From positions 62,001 through 126,000 of the forward strand of contig CAMLFH010000001.1 of the NCBI GenBank assembly GCA_946479285.1: a stretch of DNA of 64,000 nucleotides, read 5' to 3'. Origin of the DNA: an uncultured Flavobacteriales bacterium (GTDB lineage Bacteria; Bacteroidota; Bacteroidia; Flavobacteriales; Crocinitomicaceae). The notes beneath the pieces are model-generated. The model was not told the origin of the DNA, searched no databases, and saw nothing but the letters and a program-made list of their open reading frames with translations. The translations under genes and the position numbers were made by a program. Of this stretch, positions 33,449 through 42,064 are shown in pieces; position 1 is the first letter of the stretch, and each line of letters begins with the position of its first letter.

Positions 33449-35305
33449 CTATCGTACAATCAGTTTGTGTTTTTCACCATTCAGATTGATCCAGTACATA
33501 CCGGATTCGAAGGTCTGAGTATCTAATAAATAAGTATCATCCGAGTCAAGTTGTGTTTCGAAAACAACTTTCCCAAAAGCATCGTAAACAAACAAACTTG
33601 AAATCGGCTCATTGGAAACAATCGTTACCAACCCTTTATCTGCAGGATTCGGGTAAATTTTTACCTGGTTTACTTTCGGGCTGTTGTTCACAGATCTGAT
33701 ATCTGATAAATGGAAGCCGCCGTTTAGATCAACTTGCTTTAAACGGTAGTAGGAAACGCCATTTAAAGGAGCATTGTCCAGCAACGAATAATCGATTGTA
33801 ACTTGTGAATTACCCTGAGCCGGAAGGGTTCCGATCCCCGACCAGTTTTCACCGTCAGCTGATCTTTGAACCTCAAAATAACTGCTGTTAAATTCACTGG
33901 CAGTCTGCCAGCTTACAGCAACCTGGCGCTCATTCATTAAAGCAGCATCAAAGGAAACCAATTCTACCGGCAGCGGACTCGCGATATAATCTTTGGTGGC
34001 AAGTGTATAATACCCGTCAAGTGTAATGGATTGGTTCGAAAATACGATTCGATCACCCACAATTGAATTGGCGGCTGCAATTTCTGTCCATGGACCAGTT
34101 TGTGCTGCGCGATAAATCAAAATATAATTGGAAGTAGCACCCAGGGTTACTCCTGTCATTCCTCCGTCACTCATGTCAAATGTGATATTCGTAACGTTTG
34201 CAGTACCTGTATTGGTAACATCATAGTACCAGATGCGCTGCCAGCGGGAAACATTGGTCCCGGTAATTCCGGCAATATCTGTGGTGATTTCGCTGTTTCC
34301 GGGAAATGCATGCCCTGCAAGAATGTAATCATTATTGTCCAGTCCTGAAACCGATTGGATTCCCATTCCCGCACAAGTCGAAGGATCAAAGGAAGCATTC
34401 GTTAATCCGGTAGCATCTTTTCCTATTCCTGCTACATTGCGGTCGTAATTCCCGTTTGCGGGATTATCACCCACATACCAATCGTTGGCACTCAAGGGAA
34501 TATCGTATTTTGAAGACAAGTGATTATTGATAATGGTACGCTGTGCATCATTTAATTTCGTACGGAACATAATGATCTCGGAAATGTATCCGTTGAACGG
34601 TCTCGGATCACCTGAATGAGTTGCTCCAACCAATAAGGGTGAAACTTTATCTGCAACTGTGGCACTGCTTTCGGTACTGGTAATCTGCAGTGTTTCCTGG
34701 TCATAGATTGTTGAACGATTCGGAGCAGTTAACGTTCCGTCGTAGAATACGTCATAAATTTTGTTGGTATTGATGGTGCTTACAACCCCGTTTGAAAAAC
34801 GATTATTATCGTTGTCAATATCCAGATGCAACCTGTTTCCGGTGTAATAGAACATCATGAAGGCTTCCTCATTTCCTACATTATTGCGCTTACTGATAAT
34901 AGATTGTGCATCTCCCAATCCCTTCATGCGGGTTACGGTGAAGAAACTGTATCCGTTTGTATTGTCGAAAATAGGATTATCAGGAGCAATGAAATAATCG
35001 TTTTGACCGGAAGAAGCATTGTTATCAAATTCAATGGAAGGGTACCCATTCATCAGAGAACTTACAAATAAAGGCTGCTGTGCTGCTGTACTTTGGTTTA
35101 ATACCACACCGTTTCCGGATTGATCTGTCCAGGAAGAAACAGCAGAACCGTTTGTGGAAGTGCTTGTTCCGGCATCTGCTTTTAGCCACAGCACATTGGT
35201 TGCAGAGCTTCCTACGCCCGCCGGACCGGTTTGCCCAAAGGCAGAAAATACAGAGATTAAACCCAGGAGAATTAAGGAGGAGAAGTTGTTCATTTCACTA
35301 TTCAT
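33449..35305 (-). CDS. T9SS protein with LamG/concanavalin-like domain, 618 aa
   Basis: After the signal peptide come VLWLKADAGTSTS and SSWTDQSGNG (residues about 38-75), the opening of a LamG-like jelly roll that runs to about 265 with SEIIMFRTKLNDAQR. A DUF8202-type middle region with VAGIGKDATGL follows, then a fibronectin-like domain (VELVSFDAALMNERQVAVSW) and a T9SS type A sorting domain (VKIYPNPADKG, ending NLNGEKHKLIVR). This layout is common in secreted flavobacterial surface proteins that bind glycans or form adhesins. No catalytic residues are evident. Confidence 0.85.
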   Translation of the reverse strand: MNSEMNNFSSLILLGLISVFSAFGQTGPAGVGSSATNVLWLKADAGTSTSTNGSAVSSWTDQSGNGVVLNQSTAAQQPLFVSSLMNGYPSIEFDNNASSGQNDYFIAPDNPIFDNTNGYSFFTVTRMKGLGDAQSIISKRNNVGNEEAFMMFYYTGNRLHLDIDNDNNRFSNGVVSTINTNKIYDVFYDGTLTAPNRSTIYDQETLQITSTESSATVADKVSPLLVGATHSGDPRPFNGYISEIIMFRTKLNDAQRTIINNHLSSKYDIPLSANDWYVGDNPANGNYDRNVAGIGKDATGLTNASFDPSTCAGMGIQSVSGLDNNDYILAGHAFPGNSEITTDIAGITGTNVSRWQRIWYYDVTNTGTANVTNITFDMSDGGMTGVTLGATSNYILIYRAAQTGPWTEIAAANSIVGDRIVFSNQSITLDGYYTLATKDYIASPLPVELVSFDAALMNERQVAVSWQTASEFNSSYFEVQRSADGENWSGIGTLPAQGNSQVTIDYSLLDNAPLNGVSYYRLKQVDLNGGFHLSDIRSVNNSPKVNQVKIYPNPADKGLVTIVSNEPISSLFVYDAFGKVVFETQLDSDDTYLLDTQTFESGMYWINLNGEKHKLIVR

Positions 35306-35479
35306 TTAAATTTCAATGTAGAATAGTGGTCTCTTACGCAGGTACAAAGTTACTTTAAAAAGTCGGATTGAAGGATATAAAAGAAGTTAAATGAACCAAT
35401 TGACTACCAGGGTTACTATGCGCGCAGTGTGAGCGATTATCCTATAATAGGATCCCAAGAAAAAGAAAGCAGTTTCCTG

Positions 35480-36115
35480 TTATCTTCCGCTCCAAAACCA
35501 TTCGAAACGGAAATTGCCGAATGCCAATGAAATCAACAGTACGAATAAATACAAAGCAAGGATTCCCAGAAGAACGACAAGCAATGCCTGAAGAAAATTA
35601 ACGCCCGGTACAACCAGTGAAAGTACTAATGCAGATCCCAGTATTATCCCTACAATCAGCATCCATTCCCAAAATTCATCCCAATCGAAATCACTGCTTT
35701 TGCTCCTTCGCTGTTTGATCTTGTTCTTCTTGAATGATTTGTTTAGCAAGGATTCTGAAAAATGGGTTTGAATGGCAATATTTGTAAGGAAGCGTTTACT
35801 TGTAGGTTTCAGTTCCGACTCTCCTGCAACTGATTGACTTGAAGTACTAATTTCGGTGATTTTGGTGGGATAAACGCCTTCTTCTACCTTTTCCGGAATA
35901 AGGAGAGTATCTGTTATTACCTCTGTATAGATGCTTGCCGGTTCGGTTTCCTGAGTTTCACTTCTCACTTGAATGGTATTCAATTCGTGAGAATCTGGTT
36001 TCTGTAACTTTTTTCGGAACTCTACATGAAAACCTGTGGAATGAAGCCGTTTTTGGACAGTACAGGAACTTACTGCCAGAAGTATGAAAAAGAATATCAG
36101 GAGTCGCTTCGTCAT
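35480..36115 (-). CDS. Membrane-anchored lipoprotein with C-terminal TM helices, 211 aa
   Basis: The lipobox VSSC is followed by TVQKRLHSTGFHVEFRKK, then a low-complexity linker rich in Ser, Thr and Glu (residues about 45-130), and finally two hydrophobic helices (about 150-200). The N-terminal motif CTV-KR----G-HVE and the overall plan are shared with the protein at 46334-47017, so the two are paralogs. I know similar CTVQKR...GYHV lipoproteins in Bacteroidota, but no function. The upstream DNA carries a variant of the 17-bp motif found in the 47-48 kb leader cassette. Confidence 0.75.
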   Translation of the reverse strand: MTKRLLIFFFILLAVSSCTVQKRLHSTGFHVEFRKKLQKPDSHELNTIQVRSETQETEPASIYTEVITDTLLIPEKVEEGVYPTKITEISTSSQSVAGESELKPTSKRFLTNIAIQTHFSESLLNKSFKKNKIKQRRSKSSDFDWDEFWEWMLIVGIILGSALVLSLVVPGVNFLQALLVVLLGILALYLFVLLISLAFGNFRFEWFWSGR

Positions 36116-36185
36116 CGCTTTTTTGAGCGAAGCTAAGGGATAAGTACGTTAAAAAGGGGCACTTATTGCAAGTTGAATAGAGTCA

Positions 36186-36202
36186 GTTGCGAAAATCCGT
36201 AC
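36186..36202 (-). promoter_or_regulatory. Variant of the GTTGCGA-WWW-TCCGTAC motif
   Basis: This site reads GTTGCGAAAATCCGTAC on the plus strand, identical to the cassette motif (47062, 47853, 48641) except for AAA in place of TTT in the centre. It lies 71 bp upstream of the paralogous lipoprotein gene, against 45 bp in the three cassette copies. It could be an operator; that is inference. Confidence 0.4.
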
Positions 36203-36207
36203 AAGTG

Positions 36208-36252
36208 TAATGATCAATTAGAAGAAGTCCCCATGTTGATAATTGATCATTA
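36208..36252. repeat. AT-rich inverted repeat TAATGATCAATTA
   Basis: Perfect 13-bp arms (36208-36220 and 36240-36252) around a 19-nt loop, in the gap between the EnvC-like gene and the next lipoprotein gene, which point the same way. It may act as a transcript end; there is no clean T run. Confidence 0.5.
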
Positions 36253-36267
36253 AAAAGAGTTGATAAT

Positions 36268-37575
36268 TTACATTGCCAACCACAAAGTTGGATTGATCCG
36301 CTGTACTGATCCTTCTACCACCTGGTGAATTTCGAAATGTGATGTGGAAAGATTCCCTTCCTCATCTGCAAGCAAAGACCCGATTGACTGTTTGGAACTT
36401 ACTTTATCTCCTACAGAAACATACGCTTCCTGCAGGTTACTGTAAACTGTTCGGTACGCTCCGTGCTTAATAATGATCACTTTTCCTGCTCCCGGAATGT
36501 TCAGGACACTCGTTACCTCTCCGTCAAATACAGCTCTTACCTGGGAGTTTTTGGGAGCTCCGATATCAATTCCGTTGTTATTGGTATAAACATTCGGCAA
36601 AGTAGGATGGGCGTTTTTTCCATAACCTTCCGTGACGGAACCTTTTGATACAGGCCACGGCAATTTTCCACGGTTCGATTCAAAGCTTTTGCCCAGTGCA
36701 ATGTTCTCTTTCGTATCTGTAAACGTCACTTCTTTGGTTGGAGAAGCAGTAGAAGTTGTCTTTGCTGCTGTAGAAGTTGCAGTATTTTTAGAAGCCAGGG
36801 AAGCTTTTTTCTCGGCCTCTTTTTTGGCTTTTGCCTCTGCTTCTGCGATTTCTTTTTCGATAGCCAGTTTGATGCGTCGTTTCAATTCTGCTTTCTGGCG
36901 TTCCTGCTCCTTCATTTCTGCCATCAGGGAATTTTCATCTTTGCGCAATTTTTCCAGTGCAAGCTGTTTCGAAGATTTATCCTTTTCAATTTGCTGCTTT
37001 TCTACTATTTTCTCTTCGAGCAGTACTTTTTTGTGGTCTTTCTCTTCACGGATCGTTTTGATCTCTTTGTGGATCGTTTTTTCGCTTTGAAGAATAACTT
37101 TAAACTGCTTTTGCTGAATTTCAGAAAGACGTTTCAGGTAAGAAGTTCTCTTCACTGCTTCAAAATAATTCGAAGAAGAAAAGATGTACATCATCTTTGC
37201 ACTTTTATTGCGGTGCTTGTATGCGTAAATCAGTAGTTTCTTATACTGCTCTTTTAAACGCACCAGTCGCTTTTGGAGTTCTTTGATCTGGCCTCCTTTG
37301 GAAGAAATGGTCAATTCGGCACTGCGGATCTGGTTATCAAAATTCCGAACAAGTAATTCCCGGTTCTTTACCTGATTTTCAATCAGTTTCAATTCGTTCA
37401 GAGAGGATTCTGTTCCTTTTTTTACTTTGTCCAGCAAGGATTTTGTAGTGGAAAGTTTCTTTTCCAGCTTATTTTGTTCAGCCTGAAGCTGGTCACTTTT
37501 CTTTTGTGACCAAACAATGCCGGTACTCGTCAATAGAACGATGAACAGGCTATTTTTCAGAATTGCAGTTACCAT
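36268..37575 (-). CDS. EnvC-like murein hydrolase activator (coiled coil plus LytM domain), 435 aa
   Basis: A signal peptide ends near WSQ. Residues about 25-255 form long charged coiled coils, followed by an Ala/Thr/Ser linker. A LytM/M23 domain runs from about 325 to 435 (GIDIGAPKNSQVRAVFDGEV, IIIKHGAYRTVYSNL, HFEIHQ). In active M23 enzymes the first zinc ligand is His at the position here occupied by Asn (NNNGID), so the domain is probably non-catalytic, like E. coli EnvC, which activates amidases at the septum. It overlaps the DUF4292 gene by 26 bp at the end of a conserved leftward cluster. Confidence 0.9.
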   Translation of the reverse strand: MVTAILKNSLFIVLLTSTGIVWSQKKSDQLQAEQNKLEKKLSTTKSLLDKVKKGTESSLNELKLIENQVKNRELLVRNFDNQIRSAELTISSKGGQIKELQKRLVRLKEQYKKLLIYAYKHRNKSAKMMYIFSSSNYFEAVKRTSYLKRLSEIQQKQFKVILQSEKTIHKEIKTIREEKDHKKVLLEEKIVEKQQIEKDKSSKQLALEKLRKDENSLMAEMKEQERQKAELKRRIKLAIEKEIAEAEAKAKKEAEKKASLASKNTATSTAAKTTSTASPTKEVTFTDTKENIALGKSFESNRGKLPWPVSKGSVTEGYGKNAHPTLPNVYTNNNGIDIGAPKNSQVRAVFDGEVTSVLNIPGAGKVIIIKHGAYRTVYSNLQEAYVSVGDKVSSKQSIGSLLADEEGNLSTSHFEIHQVVEGSVQRINPTLWLAM

Positions 37576-38452
37576 ATTCTTCCGGTATTACAAAATAAAT
37601 TTCCTGTGGTGTGTTTATTTCTGTTTTATCGTAATCCATTGATAGAACGATATGATTCCGTGCTGTTACAATATCTATGATAACTTCTTTTGGAAGCAGG
37701 TAAGTGTCTACTGTGTCCCGGGAAATATAATCGATCGAAATATGGGTGGTGTCTTCGGGGCTGTCGATGACCATTTTTTGAATGCTTTTCAGTGAAGGAT
37801 CAATGTAATAACGGATCATGACATTGTCTTCTTCATTATTGCTTTCGTTCCCCATTCCATTGCGGTCTCTGCGTGGATTATCCCTGTCGTGGCGGTTATT
37901 TCGGTTCGTGTTGTTTTCATCCCTGTTTTCTCGTTTGATTATGCGTTTGCGGTGAGAAGAAATGATATAATGATAAGGATCATTGATCTGGAAGTATTTT
38001 TGGGCCGTATCATAAGCAACCGGAAGTCCCAGCAAAAGCTCTTCAATATTCCGGAAATCGAAATCCACACCAAAGGATTCTTTGATATAACCCATGTTCG
38101 TTCGGATGGCGCACTTATCTTTTCTATTGGAAATGAATAAGGAATCCAATCTGATCAATGAATTTACAATCGGGATCCCGGCGTAAGTAATGATCGGATT
38201 GATAATACTGTCCTTTATCGCACGAATGGAAGTCTTAAAACTTACTCTTCGGTTAGTATCCGAAAAATGACATTTGATTTTCGTGTAAAATGAATTCGGA
38301 CGAATACCGGAAAGACTGTCCATTGCCTGGATCAACTCAATAGTTTTTCGTTTTTCAAGTTTGACCGGTTTGTCAGCAACTGGTCTTCTTACGCAAGAAG
38401 CCAGGATTACCAGCAAAGCAATTCCCAACCATTTAATATTCCGGATCGACAT
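37550..38452 (-). CDS. DUF4292 lipoprotein, 300 aa
   Basis: Starting at ATG 38452, the protein has a lipoprotein signal with lipobox LASC (Cys near residue 20), then a beta-rich LolA-like domain with TSIRAIKDSIINPIITYAGIP and a His/Asn/Arg-rich insert (residues about 175-205, RDENNTNRNNRHDRDN). I recall this as DUF4292, always found between the TPR gene and the EnvC-like gene in Bacteroidota. The fold suggests a lipid- or lipoprotein-handling role in the envelope. The basic low-complexity insert is unusual. It overlaps both neighbours by about 20 bp. Confidence 0.85.
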   Translation of the reverse strand: MSIRNIKWLGIALLVILASCVRRPVADKPVKLEKRKTIELIQAMDSLSGIRPNSFYTKIKCHFSDTNRRVSFKTSIRAIKDSIINPIITYAGIPIVNSLIRLDSLFISNRKDKCAIRTNMGYIKESFGVDFDFRNIEELLLGLPVAYDTAQKYFQINDPYHYIISSHRKRIIKRENRDENNTNRNNRHDRDNPRRDRNGMGNESNNEEDNVMIRYYIDPSLKSIQKMVIDSPEDTTHISIDYISRDTVDTYLLPKEVIIDIVTARNHIVLSMDYDKTEINTPQEIYFVIPEEYGNCNSEK

Positions 38453-40142
38453 ACGTTTTTGATTGAATTTTTTTGGAAAGTGATTTATTTTTTGATCCAA
38501 GTGATTGTGCTTTTTTCCAGAACTCAAGAGCCTTGGCAGTATCGCCTAATTGGAAGAATGCATCGCCCATGTGTTCCACATAGTTTTTGTTTTCTTTATC
38601 CCCTTCATCTGAGATTGTAAACTGCTCAAGGGCCTCTTTGAATTTTCCTTGTCTGAATAAAATCACTCCCTTTGTATCCGTGTAAGGAGGATTTTTTCCG
38701 ACCGAATTGATTGCTTCATTGATCAGTTTTTCAGCTCTTTCCAAATTGGTATTTGCCAATGCCAACCGCATAGCGTAATTGTTCTTCGTCAGTAAATTCG
38801 AAGGATTAATCACCAATGCTGTTTCATACATTTCGACTCCCTCTTCGATTTTTTTCAGCGCGAATAAAGCATCCCCTTTTTGAGCGTAAAACTCAGCTTC
38901 GGTTATCGGATCGTTTACTACCAGGTCTTTCCCCATATCAGCAGCATCAATCGCTTCCTGGAAATGATCAATCTGAACGCAGGCAATGGTGTAAAGAAGC
39001 TGAACACTGGAAATGGTTGGGAACAAAGCGCTGCAAGCACGTGCATCTTTGTACAGGTCTTCAAATTTCGTCAATTCATATTCCAGCATCAATACCTGGT
39101 TCCAGATTGGAAATTTAGTCTCTTCAAACTTCAAAGCGTTTTTGTAGGAAACAAGAGCTTCTTCTTTCTGGTTGTTCCGAAGCAACAAATCACCTTTTAC
39201 AGAATGACCTTTTGCATCATTGGGATAACTGGCAATCAACAGATCTGCCAATTCAATCAGTTCTTTATCGATGACCACCTGCTTCTCGTACATTTCCAAT
39301 AAAACAGACATTTTGGTATCGATATCAACACCGGTTCCCTGGAATGCAGCTTTGAAATACTTGTAAGCTTCCGGCTTGTTTATTTGTCGGTAATACAAAT
39401 CTCCCAACGCCAGGTTTGCCCGTGCATTGGACGGATCGTTCTTCACCAATTCAACCAGCATGGATTGTGCTTTGGCAATTTCCCTTTTTGAAAAGTAGTA
39501 ATCTACCAGCGTTCCAATCAAACTCAGATCGTCCGGGAATACTTCGCGTGCTTTTTGAATTTCCTGGATTCCCTTTTCATCTTGTTTTAAGGAAAGATAC
39601 AATTCAAATTTCTGGATTGAAAGATCCGGCAAAACGCCTAATTGATCTTCCATCTTATTCAACGAATTAATTGCTTCATTCTGTCTGCCCAAACGTTTCA
39701 GGATTTCAGAGTGGGCATATAACCAGTCTACATTATTGGGCTGATCTTTGACCATTTTCGAAAAGCACTTCTCAGCTTCCGTAAATTTTCCCTGGTTGTA
39801 ATACATATATCCCAATTCCTGTGTGTACCAGATATTGCCCGGATCTAGTTTACTTGCCAGTTCGGTGTATTCTGCAGCCTTGGTTTTATTGTCAATTTGC
39901 AGGTAACACTGGCTGAGTCCATAAGCTGCTGCATCATCCGTTGGACGGATCATCAGGCAGGAATCAAAAGCCTGGATAGCGTTATGTGTTTGCCCCTTTA
40001 CTTTAAAGCGCATTGCATTGTGAAAAGTCTGAATGTAAGACAGATCGTCCGTGGAATTGGTCTTTCCGGTTTCAGCGGTTTTCTTTGTTCCACAGGATGT
40101 GAAAACGAAAAGCAAGGCACAGATGTAAAGGAAATAGTTCAT
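38433..40142 (-). CDS. TPR-repeat lipoprotein, 569 aa
   Basis: A lipoprotein signal with lipobox FTSC (Cys17) is followed by about 14 TPR units spanning nearly the whole protein (for example AYGLSQCYLQIDNKTKAAEY, GYMYYNQGKFTEAEKCF and MGDAFFQLGDTAKALEFW). It is likely a periplasmic scaffold anchored to a membrane. It belongs to the conserved dut / nucleotidyltransferase / TPR / DUF4292 / EnvC-like series, and its start shares one base with the nucleotidyltransferase stop (TGATG), so the series is translationally coupled. Confidence 0.88.
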   Translation of the reverse strand: MNYFLYICALLFVFTSCGTKKTAETGKTNSTDDLSYIQTFHNAMRFKVKGQTHNAIQAFDSCLMIRPTDDAAAYGLSQCYLQIDNKTKAAEYTELASKLDPGNIWYTQELGYMYYNQGKFTEAEKCFSKMVKDQPNNVDWLYAHSEILKRLGRQNEAINSLNKMEDQLGVLPDLSIQKFELYLSLKQDEKGIQEIQKAREVFPDDLSLIGTLVDYYFSKREIAKAQSMLVELVKNDPSNARANLALGDLYYRQINKPEAYKYFKAAFQGTGVDIDTKMSVLLEMYEKQVVIDKELIELADLLIASYPNDAKGHSVKGDLLLRNNQKEEALVSYKNALKFEETKFPIWNQVLMLEYELTKFEDLYKDARACSALFPTISSVQLLYTIACVQIDHFQEAIDAADMGKDLVVNDPITEAEFYAQKGDALFALKKIEEGVEMYETALVINPSNLLTKNNYAMRLALANTNLERAEKLINEAINSVGKNPPYTDTKGVILFRQGKFKEALEQFTISDEGDKENKNYVEHMGDAFFQLGDTAKALEFWKKAQSLGSKNKSLSKKIQSKTYVDPEY

Positions 40143-41149
40143 CAGCTAATTATTGAATAGTCGCTCAAGCTCAAATCCCGAGCCAAACCTTTGTATTTTG
40201 AATGAGAACCAAGCATGGAGTCTTTCAAATTTGCATCAATGATGATTGAATTCTGCTGCAAAATACTGTTCTTAATGATGGAATTGGTAACCATAGAACC
40301 TTTTCCAAGTGAAACGTGCGGTCCAACAACAGAGTTCTCCAGGATCACGTCCTTTCCGATATAACACGGAGGAATAATGATCGAATTCAGCATTTTTGCA
40401 GAATCGTCCACGAGATTAATTCCTTTTTCCTGGTCGAATTCCAACACGCGTTGATTCGTAATAACAGTCACTTCCTTATTTCCACAATCCAACCATTCGT
40501 CTACTTCTCCGGGTTTAAAACGCTTTCCTTTTTCCGTCAGTCTGCGCAATGCATCCGGAAGCTGGTATTCGCCGCTCTTTATGATGCCGTTTTCTACTAA
40601 AAAGTTTAATTCGTTTCTCAAAGCCACCCCATCTTTGAAGTAATAAATACCGATCATTGCCAAATCGGAAACGAAATCCTTTGGTTTTTCCACAAAGTCA
40701 ATAATCTGACCTGCGTCATTTAGTTTCACAACTCCAAAGTTACTTGGGTCTTCAATTTGCTTTACCCATAAAATCCCATCCGCTTCCGGATCAATTTTAA
40801 AGTTCGCTCTAAAAAGTGTATCGGCAAAAGCTACTACAACCGGACCTTCCAGCAATTTTTCCGCGCAAAGAACCGCATGAGCAGTTCCAAGTGGTTTATC
40901 CTGGTAAAAAATACTCCCTTTGGCACCCAATTTCTCAGCTACTTTGATCAGCTCAGCTTCAATCTCCGGACCAAAATCACCGATTACAAATCCAATCTCA
41001 TCAATCGGTTCGCTGCACAATGCCGCGATGTCTTCCACCAAACGGTGAACGATCGGTTTCCCCCCAACAGGCACCAATGGTTTTGGAACTGTCAATGTAT
41101 GTGGCCTTAATCGGCTGCCACGCCCCGCCATTGGAACGATAACTTTCAT
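40142..41149 (-). CDS. Sugar nucleotidyltransferase (RmlA/GlmU-like), 335 aa
   Basis: The N-terminal nucleotidyltransferase signature is MKVIVPMAGRGSRLRPHT with PKPLVPVGGKPI (residues about 1-35). Metal-binding ADTLFR and the EKPKDFVSDLAMIGIYYF stretch follow. The last 80 residues form a short left-handed beta-helix (INSIIIPPCYIGKDVILENSVVGPHVS layout), often tied to oligomerisation. It probably activates a hexose-1-phosphate for surface glycans; the exact sugar and nucleotide are not clear. It lies nine bases after dut in the leftward series. Confidence 0.9.
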   Translation of the reverse strand: MKVIVPMAGRGSRLRPHTLTVPKPLVPVGGKPIVHRLVEDIAALCSEPIDEIGFVIGDFGPEIEAELIKVAEKLGAKGSIFYQDKPLGTAHAVLCAEKLLEGPVVVAFADTLFRANFKIDPEADGILWVKQIEDPSNFGVVKLNDAGQIIDFVEKPKDFVSDLAMIGIYYFKDGVALRNELNFLVENGIIKSGEYQLPDALRRLTEKGKRFKPGEVDEWLDCGNKEVTVITNQRVLEFDQEKGINLVDDSAKMLNSIIIPPCYIGKDVILENSVVGPHVSLGKGSMVTNSIIKNSILQQNSIIIDANLKDSMLGSHSKYKGLARDLSLSDYSIIS

Positions 41150-41157
41150 AGTATGAT

Positions 41158-41592
41158 TTAATTTTTTCCTGTACTTCCGAAACCACCGTTTCCGCGGTCC
41201 GTTTCTGAAAGTTCATTTGTTTCTTTTAATTGAGCCTGTACAAAAGGTGCTACAACCATTTGTGCTACGCGTTCACCGGTTTCGATGATCACATCTTCGT
41301 TCGACAAGTTAATCAATAGCACCCCTATTTCGCCGCGGTAATCCGCATCAATGGTTCCGGGAGAATTCAATACCGTTACCCCCTGTTTGAATGCAAACCC
41401 GCTTCTCGGGCGGATCTGAACTTCAAATCCACTTGGAATTTCTAAGTACAAACCTGTCGGAATCAGCCTGCGCTCCAAAGGTTTTAGCGTGACCGCTTCG
41501 TTCAAAAATGCACGGATATCCAAACCTGCAGAATCGGTAGTTGCATAATGCGGCAACTCGTTGTTCGATTTATTGATGACTTTGATTTCCAT
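41158..41592 (-). CDS. dut: Deoxyuridine 5'-triphosphate nucleotidohydrolase
   Basis: Trimeric dUTPase that hydrolyses dUTP to dUMP and PPi, keeping uracil out of DNA and feeding thymidylate synthesis. All five motifs are visible in 144 aa: [39 protein letters not shown] and the C-terminal [10 protein letters not shown]. It lies one base after gldH and nine before the nucleotidyltransferase gene. Confidence 0.97.
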   Translation of the reverse strand: MEIKVINKSNNELPHYATTDSAGLDIRAFLNEAVTLKPLERRLIPTGLYLEIPSGFEVQIRPRSGFAFKQGVTVLNSPGTIDADYRGEIGVLLINLSNEDVIIETGERVAQMVVAPFVQAQLKETNELSETDRGNGGFGSTGKN

Positions 41593-41593
41593 A

Positions 41594-42064
41594 TTACTTC
41601 GTTGGATTTTTGGTCACAGCATAGCTGATATCCATCACATTTTTTGCACTTTGTTCTGTAATTCCCTGTTCGAAAGTGAAAGTGTAATTCCCTTTTTGCG
41701 GAAACTTAAGGTCTCTGAAATAAACCGTATTCTCTACAATTGTTCCGGAAGTTTCTCCGATCCAGGAACCGTCAGGATTAGCGATTTTCATTTCAACGGG
41801 TAATCTGTCGACTTCACCGCCCGGAGTTTTCGAATGAATAAAAAACCACAGGTTATTGTAGCCGTAATCGGTTGTTGTACGAATCGTAATTTGAGCGGTA
41901 TAAGAAGCAGTTGTATCGGAAACATTGACTTTAAACACCGGCTTTACATCCTGATCCCAGGAATTGTTCGCAAAAGAATACGATTTGTTGTAAAGCGGTG
42001 CATCTCCGCATGAGCCGAGAAAAACCAATAGTGCCAAGATCCAACTATTTTTCAGTGCCTTCAT
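41594..42064 (-). CDS. gldH: Gliding motility lipoprotein GldH
   Basis: ATG 42064 gives 156 aa with a lipoprotein signal and lipobox LGSC (Cys19), then [17 protein letters not shown] and [14 protein letters not shown], typical of GldH. GldH is a lipoprotein required for gliding and linked to type IX secretion. A longer frame to 42292 is only the shadow of the ricT low-complexity tail. The start overlaps the 3' end of ricT by 20 bp, and dut follows after one base. The ricT-gldH pairing is a recurring order in this phylum. Confidence 0.9.
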   Translation of the reverse strand: MKALKNSWILALLVFLGSCGDAPLYNKSYSFANNSWDQDVKPVFKVNVSDTTASYTAQITIRTTTDYGYNNLWFFIHSKTPGGEVDRLPVEMKIANPDGSWIGETSGTIVENTVYFRDLKFPQKGNYTFTFEQGITEQSAKNVMDISYAVTKNPTK

